From Mesorhabditis belari (lineage: Eukaryota; Nematoda; Chromadorea; Rhabditida; Rhabditidae), in NCBI GenBank assembly GCA_958450365.1, contig CAUEEP010000939.1, positions 1,612,001-1,676,000 of the forward strand: 64,000 nt of DNA. Reading direction: 5' to 3'. Numbering within the stretch: position 1 is the stretch's first letter; each line of letters opens with the position of its first letter. Positions 1-10,018 of this stretch are shown piece by piece. The translations under genes were made by a program, and so were the position numbers. The notes below the pieces were generated by a model. That model ran no database searches and was not told where the DNA came from. It was given only the letters and a program-made list of their open reading frames with translations.

Positions 1-3000
1 ATTCGGCCGACCACCGAATTGTCACAGCATACCTGAAAAATTGCGGTCCTTTCTTTGATCTCAAAGTGAAATGTTATTTTATTATGTCACTTTTAATGCC
101 ATCTTATTATGTCACTTTGAAATTACTTACTTCTATACTTTTAGCGGTAATCGTGGCGATGACGAGATCTTTACGAGATCGAGTCTGACCGGTGAAAAGC
201 TAAAAGAATATTATTTCATTTTCTAGATGTTGATAAGCTGTAGATGTTGATGTTTGATCACCTCATCGCCACTTTGATGCAAATTTGCGACGGCCAGCAC
301 TTGTTCTGAGGTCCATTCCGTGTCAATCGAGATCTGAAAAGGTTTTAGTTTTGTTTACTTTCAGAGTACTGCACAAACCTGATGTCGATTCAGTCCAGAA
401 AGGCGTTTCCGTTCGTTTAGCGCCTCCGACTCGCTCATTTTAACCGGTTGCAATTGTTCACCGAGTGGGACCTTAAGGAGCAAGATAGGTTTTACTGTTC
501 TACTCCTCCTTTATGCACCTCTAAATCGATCTTTCTTCCATCACCTCCATCCCTTGTCAAAGTCCATTCCGATTTACGGCCACTATCCCCGAAATCGGCA
601 CCGATTTTGAGGGAAACTGACGCACCGGCAGAAAGGGAAACGATCTGGAAAGGAAAGGATTAAAAAATTCAGTCCTCCAGAAAGGGTGCGTTTACGTGTG
701 TGCACAAAGTACCCGTCAGTACTTTCTCACCTTTCTCTCTCCATTTGTGTCCATCTCTTCTGGCGGGCAAATCTCGACCTCATTCATCTCATCATCGGTT
801 TTGTTCGAAACTGAAATTTACATATCTACCACGATATCTTGACATCTACCACGCTTTTCTTGTTCACCTGTAAAGATAAGTGGAGTGTATTGTTGTTGGT
901 TTTTCCGCGCGAACTCCAGCGACACCTCAACTCCACCGCCTTCGACCACATTGAGAAGGTCGATTTTCTGTAATTTTCTGTAAAATATCAAGTTTTAGCA
1001 TCAATATTAAAATAATATATATTTTTAATCGTATTTATATTGTCTACCTTATCCGGAAGGGTTGTTGGCTCGACGAGAGTCCGTGTGCCGGCCGTGGAAA
1101 AGTCGAGGTCGACAAGGAGATCCATCGCTGATGAAGGTGCGGGTTCCTGGTTACAGGTGCGGGTAATAAGGTTACAATAAGGTTACAATAAGGTTACAAT
1201 AATATATCTTAATGTCACTACTATGCTACAGGGTGGGTCAAAATTACCGTTACAATGCTCACTCACGCGCAAATGCGAAAGCGAAATGGAAGGAAGCGAG
1301 CGGTAACAACTTCAGCAAATGTCAAAAAAAGAATCGCCTGTTGAAAACGCCAAACTAATCGGTGCGGAAAATGTCACAAAAAAATGGGGATACAGGCTTA
1401 GGCTTAGGGCTTAGGCTTAGGCTTAGGCTTGGATTTAGGCTTAGGCTAGCGGCTAGCGCCTCGCACTAAGTCTATTTGGGTTTGGGCTGAACCCCCATTT
1501 TCTGGATCTCAGCCGCTTCCCGGAGTTAAGGTGCAAGCTATTGCCCTTGTGCTTTGGAATCCCAGGGGAGGATGCTTACAAAATTTCAGGTCACTCTCGT
1601 GTCTGGAAGTGGAGATATAAGAAGTCGATTTTACGATTTTTTTGACATAGCGTAGAACGTCTTAGGCTTAGGCTTAGGCTTAGGGCTTAGGCTTAGGCTC
1701 AGGCTCAGGCTCAGGCTAGGCTTAGGCTTAGGCTCCCTCGCGAACATCCCTTAGAAGAATCATCAAAAACAAGCTCAAGCTAAAGGCCTACAAGAAAAAT
1801 AAATCAAAAATGCCATCAGTTGACGCTATCAACCACACAAAACTGTTAAGAGTTCGAAAAAAGCACTCGAAAAGGCTTGAGAAGAGCTGGATCTCCTATA
1901 CCTTCTCGCCACGATCAACGCTTTTCTACGACGTTTGGACGCTTGTGTAAAAGCTATTGGAGATCTTTTTGAAAAGGAATAGTTTTTATGAATTGCTATG
2001 AGACAATAAAAGTTATTTAAGAAAAACCTTTGACCTTTTGAGTTGCTTTTTATACAGAGACTTTTTTTTATATGTAACGGTAATTTTGGCCCACCCTGTA
2101 ACTATAAAAATATATAATTATAATGCTCAAATTCACCAACTTTCTTCGCCTTTTCCATTTCTCGTTTTATCGGTTTTACCGGTTTTACCGGTTTGCTGAC
2201 AGGTTGCACGACTTTGACCACTTTTTGGGGAGGAGCTGCTCTTTTTGGTGGTACAATCTCTTCTTCACTTTCCTCACTACTTTCTTCGTTGCTATCATTT
2301 TCATCCTAAAATTGAATTGAAATCTTTTTTTGATCTGTCCAGAAAGGCTTTTCATTGATTTTCTTATGAAAAATAACAAATTCACCTACCGTAAGTACCC
2401 CACCCCCATAATGACGATGCGGAGTGTTGCGTAGTCTAGCTTTGAACGAGTTTTTCTCGACACTGGTTTATGCTACAACGCTCGTTTAGGTATCAAAAAA
2501 TAGCTGAGATTCAGGGCTATTTTTTGATACCGAAGCGCGTATTGTAGCATAAACCAGTGTCGAGAAAAACTCGTTCAAAGCTAGACGACGCAATACTCCG
2601 CACCGTCATTATGCACGTGGGGTACGGCTAGCCGTTTACAGTACTATTACAGTGTTTACGGTATGATTCCCACGAAATAAAAAGCGTTTATTGTTATTGT
2701 TATTGGAAAGTAAAAGTTCTTGTTCAATTTCCCATTTTTTTAAAAGTCAATTTTGGCTCACGTACAAGCAAATTTAAGAGTAAAAAGAAAAGCAAAGACT
2801 TTTCAGAAAAGACTTTTTGAAAAGCCTAACAGACTAACCGAATCTTCATCATCATCCTCTTCATCTTCATCTTCTTCATCGCCCTAAAAAGCTTCCTGTT
2901 CAATTGTTCTATTTTGCACAATGAAAGTCACTTTCCTATAAAGTGCGCTCAAGAAAAAGCTACCAAAATCCCTAGAGCCCTGCACTAAATAACTGAACCC

Positions 3001-6000
3001 CATTCCCCAGCTACTTATTGGCTGGAAACAGAGCATCGAAATCTAATCCCAGTGAAACTGTCCGATAACCAACCTCATCCTCCTCTTCATCTTCATCTCC
3101 ATCACTTTCTTCTTCATCTTCATCCTCATCCTCATCATCTTCTTCAACTTCTTCACCCTCTTCTAACCATTGTGTCTGATCGACGACGTTCGCCTCTCTA
3201 CGAAGTGTGGCATCGGATGAGATCTGAATGAAAAAGATCGGCTAGATGATCTGGCTATGATCCGGCTGGATGATCTGGCTAGATGATCTGGCTGGATGAT
3301 CTGGCTAGATGATCTGGCTGGATGATCTGGCTAGATCATCTGGCTAGATGATCTGGCTGGATGATCTGGCTAGATCATCTGGCTGGATGATCTGGCTAGA
3401 TCATCTGGCTAGATCATCTGGCTAGATGATCTGGCTGGATCATCTGACTGGATCATCTGGCTAGATCATCTGGCTAGATCATCTGGCTGGATCATAACAC
3501 CGAAATCTAATCCCAGTGAAAATTTACTTACGAAATTTAGCAACAAGTTATTTTAACAAAATTTGGACTTAGCTAGCAATTAGCTAGCAATTAGCATTAG
3601 CAAAACTAGCAAAATTAACAGAATTAGCAAAATTAGCAATTAGAAGAAGCAGAAAGCAATTAGAACTAGAGCAAGACTCGGTTTTTATCGAAAGAAGCTG
3701 ATCCTTTAAATATTCAATTATTCAATAATCAATACCTCCGGGAAATCGGGTAAATCTTTGTAAAGCGAGCACCGCTGATTGAGCACATGCGAGAGGGAGC
3801 CGAGTTGGAATTGGGCACGATCTAAAAAGAAGAAGTTATCTTTAGAAAACAGAAAAGCTTGTTAACTGAATGTTGAGTGAGATGTTGTTTCTTTAAATCA
3901 CAATCTTTTCCTCACCCTTAAAGCTGCTTTGCAATGCGGGCGCGGGTTTCGTCGCCAAGAAGATCTCTTCGGCGTGTGATGAGAGAATGCTCGTGTTGAA
4001 GAGGAGATTTCGGAGGAAACGGCAACTAAAGAAAAACTCTATTTTAGAAAACCCTATCTTTTTTGATGCATTTTTTAGGTACAATACCTGGAAAGGTGAT
4101 TTAGAGATCTTTAAAGCTAGTTCAAAGCTAGTTCAAAGCTAGTTCAAAGCTAGTTTAAAGCATGTAAGTTTACTCTCCAAACAAACGCTCATATCTCGAC
4201 ACCAGTACGTTTGTTTCTGCGCGTTTAAATATCAAATTAAAGTAGAGAAGATGGGTGACTTTTTGAGATATAACACATACTTTTAGCTTTAACCAGCGCT
4301 TAGAAAAAAATAATTGAAAAGTGGCAAAAAAAAAAAGCCAATTTTTGCCGATTTTTCATCATTTTCAATCATTTTTTTCTAAACGCTGGTTAAAGCTAAA
4401 AATATTTGTTATATCTCAAAAAAGCACCCATTCTCTCTACTTTAATTTGATATTTAAACGCGCCGAAACAAACGTACTGGTGCTGAGATATGAGCCGTTC
4501 TTTGAGATGTTGATTTGAGGTTGATGAAAAATCGGCTCTTTTTTGCCACTTTTCAATCATTTTTTTCTAAGCGCTGGTTAAAGCTAAAAGTATGTGTTAT
4601 ATCTCAAAAAAGCACCCATTCTCTCTACTTTAATTTGATATTTAAACGTACAGAAACAAACGTACTGGTGTCGAGATATGAGCGTTTGTTTGGAGAGTAA
4701 ACTTAGACTATGCGACGCGACGATAGGGAGTGCTTCTATTAGCATATTTACGATAGTAAAGAACAAGATTAGAATACAGGATTAGAATACAAAATTTCCC
4801 TCACCGATCTCTCACATCGTAGCTTCGATCGAAACGAGCCAATTGGAAGACGTACTCGACTAATTTGTCGACTTTCTCCCGTTGCACCATCCACAAACGA
4901 ACCGCTAGTTTCAGGGTTTCCACCTGAAAATAAACGCAAAAGCTTGAGAAGAACGCAAAAGAAGAAAAGTCCAAATTTTCCTACCTTAACACTCTCATGT
5001 TCGTTGGCAAAATTTTTAGCCAAAATCCGCAACAAATCCGGCGCCATGTCGATCACCTAAACAGAATTAGAATGAGTCTGAAACAATGTTATCTGGCCAA
5101 TAAAAAAACAGCAATCCGAGCCAAAACCAATGTCTTTTACTTGACCTTGGCCCAAAATTTAAATCTTATTGCTGGATTTGATCTAGAAACTTGGCTTTCA
5201 CTTGGCTTGGTCTGGGATTTACGCGAACATGAGTAAAAATAACTGGTTTGGCCTGGAAAATCTGGAAAGGCCTGGAAAATCAACCCCAGCAACAGTATTT
5301 GTCTGAAACATTCACCAAAACTGGGATATAACGTACAAATTCAGATAGAAGACTAGTCTCCAATAGAAGATCAGTCTCCAATAGAAGTCTCCAATAGAAG
5401 ATCAGTCTCCAATAGAAGTCTCCAATAGAAGATCAGTCTCCAATAGAAGATCAGTCTCCAATAGAAGTCTCCAATAGAAGATCAGTCTCCAATAGAAGAT
5501 CAGTCTCCAATAGAAGATCAGTCTCCAATAGAAGATCAGTCTCCAATAGATCAGCTTAGATTAGCTCTGATTAACGATAGTAGATTAGCGTTCTCGTTTT
5601 CTATTCAGCGCTGTTTTAATTAGATCTCTGAATACCTTGTCAACATGAGTGGTAACAAGCCAAACAACACAGGCACGAGCTGGTGGTGCTTGGATTGAAT
5701 GGGTTAGACGGATGAGACGAGAAAGGAGAGGAATTGGAGCCGATGCATGCAGAAGTCTGGAAATGAATTGAATGAATCAATTCAAACTATTGAAAGTTAA
5801 GCTATTGAGAGCTAAGCTATTGAAAGTTAAGCTCGTTACCTTTTGAGCACACAAACAGCTGCGCAAACGACTTCTTCGTTTGGTGAGGCGATCAATTGAA
5901 TGAGTCCCGCCATGCACGAGTCCGAGACGGCTCCCACACGAACAGCACAGCTAAATAATTGAGCTTACACTTAGAAATCTCATCATCGTATCAGAATCAA

Positions 6001-7123
6001 TCATCATTTGTATCAGAATTTACAAATCCAACCGTCCAATCGCTTCCACAGCTCCGCCAGCCAGCTCCGACATTGAGACGTACGTCTAAAACAAGGATTA
6101 TTCTAAATTATAAGATTTTAAACCCTTTAACCAACTAGATTTGAACTTTTTCCTTTAGAACTTGTCAAAAAAAACCCTTTCTAACCCAAAAACTATTAAA
6201 TTGTACCTGCAATTCCCTCAAAATCACATGAACATTTGACTCAGAAACGAGTGACGTCATCACGTAGAGTTTCAACTCTTTGACAAAAGACGGATCCGAC
6301 GATCGAACGAAGAAACTTTTCAAGAATGGATCGAACATATTCTGAAAGAAAAAGGATTTTCTTTTGAATTCTGACTGCTTTACACAACAACAACAACACC
6401 AAGGCGAGCGGGGGAATGTCCGAACAAAATTCATTTCATCACATCGAGCCATTTTGTGCTTTTTTACTGACTATAAAGTTGTAAAAAGTGAGGGTTTTTC
6501 TTTTGTTCAATCGGTTCTCTTCATAACTAGTGAATCGTTTTTAAAAGGTGTCCTTGGCTACTTATTTTATCCAGTCTGCTTCTCGTCTAGCTACCGTATC
6601 CAGTCTGCTTCCCGTCTAACTACTGTATCCAGTCTGCTTCCCGTCTAACTACCGTATCCAGTCTGCTTCCCGTCTAGCCACCGTATCCCAGTCTGCTTCT
6701 CGTCTGACTACCGTATCCCAGTCTGCTTCTCGTCTAACTACCGTATCCCAGTCTGCTTCTCGTCTAGCTACCGTATCCCAGTCTATTTGGAACTCGGCTA
6801 CCGTGAGCCAGCCAGCCAGCCAGTGTAAGCCAGCTAGCCAGCCAGCCAGCCAGTGTAAGCCAGCCAGCCAGTGTAAGCCAGCTAGCCAGCCAGCTAGCCA
6901 GCCAGCTAGCAAGCCAGCCAGCCAGTGTAAGCCAGCCAGCCAGTGTAAGCCAGCCAGCCAGTGTAAGCCAGCTAGCCAGCCAGCCAGTGTAAGCCAGCCA
7001 GCCAGCCAGCTAGCAAGCCAGCCAGCCAGTGTAAGCCAGCCAGCCAGTGTAAGCCAGCCAGCCAGTGTAAGCCAGCCAGCTAGCCAGCCAGCCAGCCAGC
7101 CAGCCAGTGTAAGCCAGCCAGCT

Positions 7124-7162
<39 letters not shown>

Positions 7163-7203
7163 TAGCCAGCCAGCCAGCCAGCTAGCCTGCCAGCCAGCCA
7201 GCT

Positions 7204-7269
<66 letters not shown>

Positions 7270-9717
7270 TGTAAGCCAGCTAGCCAGCCAGCTAGCCAGC
7301 CAGCTAGCCAGCCAGCTAGCCAGCCAGCTAGCCAGCCAGCTAGCCAGCTAGCCAGCCAGCCAGCCAGCCAGCCAGCCAGTGTAAGCCAGCTAGCCAGCCA
7401 GCTAGCCAGCGTAAACCAATCAGTAGCCTCTAGAATCCCTGGTACGGTAGCTAAAGAAGAAAAGTACTAGGGCAGCTTTTCGAAAGCTTCCAACATAGAC
7501 TAAAGAATAAGTCTTGCGCTATTTTACACAAATCCAACTGAATAATTTATTTTGTTTACTTTGAAAACTCAAAGAGAACCGATTGAGCATTTCTGTGTGT
7601 AAAACACAAACAAAAAAAATCTCAGCATGCCTTTTTCTCATGTGCTCTCTCAACAACTACAGTCGGCAAGCTTCTATCACAAAATTTCTGTATATTGGCC
7701 TCATCGATCTCTCCCGCTCACCCGACTGATAGCAAAAGTGCCCTCGAATACCGGTTGATTCTCGCACATCGTGGCCACATTCAATAAAACGACATATTGA
7801 ACCTCTCGTGGACCCCTGAGAAGACGAACGAGTGCTTTGCCGACTTGTCCCAGTTGAGCCTATAATGTGACCATTTTGTGGCCATTTTGTGACCATTTTA
7901 ATTACCTTTGATTATTATTATTATTAAAGCTGATATAACTACCATACTGACTCTAGTTTTATCCAGTTTTCACCCACCTTCGGTCCACAATGATAGTACA
8001 GTTGAGTGACCGCCATCACTACCGCACAACTTCGACTCTAAAAAAAGCTTCCTGTCACTTTGGTCAGCTGAAAATCCCAAAACCTGTAGCAGTGGTCTGG
8101 CACTTGCAAGCAAAAGCTGCAAATCCGCATCAACTTTCGCGTTCTCCGGGTCGGCGAACTCGGAACGCGCATAGCGGGCCAACAAATTGATCATCACAAT
8201 CTGGAAATCAATCACAATCAAATCAATCAAATCACAATCAATTTTGACTGTTTTGACTGTTTTCAATGTTTTCAGAAATTCGTCACCTGTCCCCATTCAT
8301 CAACGTCAGCCAACGCTCGACATAGACTCCTAAAATGTTTGTGCAAAATGTCGAAACGAGTCGGGCAAATCTCCTCGAAAGCATAGACGGCCGAGCCGAG
8401 TACCTAGAATTTTCTGGGTCTAATTTTCCATAACTTTTGTTCAAATCAGAAATTACGGTAGTTTCCAAAAGTTGTCATGTTTTAGCAAATACGATAAGAA
8501 CTCTGAAAACCCACAAGACTTCGTCGATCGCCTAGCAGAAAATCGATACAGTCAACGAGTTCCATTTCGAGATCCGAATCAAGTGCATAGAGCTTCGGGA
8601 TTGCATGAGCGGCCACCTAGAAACGATTTGCTTTAATTCAATTCTTTAATTCAATTCTTTAATTCAATTCTTTAATTCAATTCTTGAATCCAAATTCTAT
8701 CTCTTCTCTATCCATTACTAGCGTTTCTAAAATGTATCCTTGCTCACCAAATACAGTAACCTAAGGAATTCAAAAGAGTGGATGCAAGTCGGAGATTGAT
8801 TAAAGCTATTTGTAAGCGTCAAAAATTCACGTCGCTTAAAAATTCAAAAATTCTATACCTTTCTCACATATGGACTCATATCCCTCACTGAATCCTTGAT
8901 CGCTAAAAGCATTATTGGAGCGATCATTCCCACTCGAATCGACGAAAGAACCCGGAGGGCCGAGCCGCGGATGAGTTGATTCGGGTCCTGGAAATGGTAG
9001 TGAACTGCGTCATGGGTGTATGATCTTCGATTTGCATGGAAACAGATAAATGAATTATGCATTATGTATGCAAATTCTGCAAATTTCAAAGCCCAGCTCA
9101 AATCTATTGACTTATTTGCTTGAGTTTTCCAATTCATAAACCAAATCACCAAACTTGGACCATCCCCCATTAAGACTCACCTTCAACGCTCTCTGAAATG
9201 TCGATATCGACAACAAAGCGAGATCCTGTTGCTCTTCAGCGTAGCGCACCAAATAGACGTAGACGAGCTTTTTCAACTCCAAATTTTTCGCGGCCACATT
9301 TTTCACAACGGCCGGAAACAACTCGGAGACGTCTTTTCCTTTGGCCAACATCTTGAAATTGGGAGGTTTGTATTGTTGTTGCTTTTTCATTTTTACCTGA
9401 ATAATCCTCTTCATTGCATCCATTTTGAGGGTGTCTTTCGACGAGTCGAGCATCGCTTTCAGATCGGCAAAGCGGCTGAAACGGGGAAACATTTGGAAAT
9501 ACATTACATAAACATTACTTGTATCTATAACAATTCATTCAAGCATACTTTCTAATAGAGCTTAGACTAATTTAATCCATAAATGCTCAATCGGTTCTCT
9601 TTGAGTTTTCAAAGTAAACAAAATAATTTAGACTCACGCTTTATTATCCAACATAATTCCACCCTCGGCGATTTCCACCTCGGGCGAGGTGAGACTTTCC
9701 GGATAAGCCATCCGCAT
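1..9717 (-). CDS. apb-3: AP-3 adaptor complex beta subunit (partial at 3' end)
   Basis: Large beta subunit of the AP-3 coat, which sorts cargo from endosomes to lysosome-related organelles. About 28 exons: 9638-9717, 9397-9475, 9181-9351, 8859-8987, 8515-8616, 8287-8403, 8084-8200, 7978-8037, 7752-7859, 6207-6341, 6024-6085, 5840-5950, 5636-5756, 4985-5056, 4805-4923, 3916-4025, 3736-3821, 3074-3223, 2839-2883, 2141-2305, ~926-967, 830-867, 731-810, 519-644, 379-471, 262-333, 131-199, 1-32 (open). The N-terminal adaptin trunk is unmistakable ([38 protein letters not shown]). An acidic Asp/Glu/Ser hinge (about residues 595-710) follows, then a divergent ear ([18 protein letters not shown] matches the human ear region). 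The start follows a TTTCAG acceptor directly, suggesting trans-splicing. About 897 residues are visible; the last few lie off the window. Joins at 731-967 are unresolved: phases do not fit canonical sites. Introns hold satellites and a Tc1/mariner relic. Confidence 0.93.
1394..1448 (+). repeat. Interstitial telomeric TTAGGC repeats, block 1
   Basis: About nine units of the hexamer TTAGGC, the nematode telomere repeat, with some degenerate units (TTAGGGC, TTGGATTTAGGC). Lies inside the Tc1/mariner relic, far from any chromosome end visible here. Confidence 0.9.
1661..1733 (+). repeat. Interstitial telomeric TTAGGC repeats, block 2
   Basis: A second TTAGGC block in the same orientation, partly mutated to CTCAGG units. 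It is about 210 bp from block 1, with non-telomeric sequence between, inside the same transposon relic. Confidence 0.9.
2398..2624. mobile_element. Foldback/MITE-like inverted repeat, family 1
   Basis: Two arms of about 105 bp are reverse complements and meet near 2510. The arms share GTGTCGAGAAAAACTCGTTC, and the outer ends carry CATAATGACG. It sits in an apb-3 intron. A related three-armed copy lies at 45404-45720. Confidence 0.85.
3232..3495. repeat. Satellite of about 13 bp (GATGATCTGGCTG/A)
   Basis: About twenty tandem units of GATGATCTGGCTG or GATCATCTGGCTA in an apb-3 intron. GAT/CAT variants alternate irregularly. Confidence 0.92.
4165..4712. mobile_element. Three-armed inverted repeat, family 2
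   Basis: The arm at about 4165-4315 is the reverse complement of two tandem right arms (about 4370-4515 and 4550-4712). All share CTCATATCTCGACACCAGTA or its complement. It lies in an apb-3 intron. A single arm recurs at 51528-51700 next to CDKAL1. Confidence 0.85.
5350..5552. repeat. Satellite AGATCAGTCTCCAATAGA
   Basis: Tandem array of an 18-bp unit mixed with a shorter 13-bp form that lacks GATCA. About thirteen units, in an apb-3 intron. Confidence 0.92.
6590..6795. repeat. Satellite of about 29-30 bp containing CTACCGTATCC
   Basis: Seven units of CTACCGTATCC(C)AGTCTGCTTCYCGTCT, abutting the CAGC array that follows. In an apb-3 intron. Confidence 0.9.
6796..7418. repeat. CAGC-type microsatellite-derived array
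   Basis: About 620 bp of CAGC/TAGC tetramers organised in higher-order units punctuated by CAGTGTAAGC. It fills much of the 1.4 kb apb-3 intron 6342-7751. It gives long ORFs on both strands that are only repeat translations. Confidence 0.95.
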
Positions 9718-10018
9718 CTGAAATGTTTTCTTTTACGCTAGATCTTCTCTTAAACCTCATTTCCCGAATGAGTAGGATAATGAATAAGAACCATTAGCAA
9801 AAAATAATCGCCAGACTTATCAAAAAAAATTCGAAAGATAAGGCCGCTGTATAAACTACAGCCATGGCAAAGAATGCCTTTCCCGGAGACAATTAATCTT
9901 CACTACAAAGCAAACAATTTATTCGAAAACAAATCAATTACACGTAAACAATGATATCATTAAGACCCGAAAGTAAACAACAACTAAATAAATAAATAAA
10001 AAAGAAAACCAACAAAAT
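9718..10018 (-). other. taf-5/apb-3 intergenic, candidate operon spacer
   Basis: 301 nt between the taf-5 stop and the apb-3 start, both on the minus strand. On that strand it has a U-rich stretch and an AATAAA-like signal, and it ends in a TTTCAG acceptor immediately before the apb-3 ATG. This fits a downstream operon gene received by a spliced leader, though the spacing is longer than the usual 100 nt or so. Confidence 0.45.

Larger units (their letters stand above)
1227..2100. mobile_element. Decayed Tc1/mariner-type transposon in an apb-3 intron
   Basis: Ends are inverted repeats of about 25 bp: left CAGGGTGGGTCAAAATTACC at 1229, its complement ending at 2098. Each end is flanked by TA, the target duplication of Tc1/mariner elements. 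Between 1745 and 1980 there is plus-strand residual transposase: [15 protein letters not shown] resembles the end of the paired-like helix-turn-helix region, and [19 protein letters not shown] followed by a stop resembles the C-terminus of mariner-like enzymes. The catalytic DDE/D core between them is missing, so it is a deletion derivative. TTAGGC arrays occupy part of the interior. Confidence 0.8.

Noticed and set aside
379..471. A separate small gene starting MSESEAL at 438
   Set aside because: The in-frame upstream residues [11 protein letters not shown] and the following sequence align with the human AP-3 beta ear, so it is an internal exon.
2102..2140. TAG stop at 2102-2104 as the true end of apb-3
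   Set aside because: A good donor (AAGAAA|GTTGGTG) precedes it, and exons further left match the AP-3 beta ear domain, so the stop is intronic read-through.
6649..7165. Long ORFs on both strands over the CAGC array
   Set aside because: They are pure translations of a tetramer satellite in an apb-3 intron; no splice or start context.
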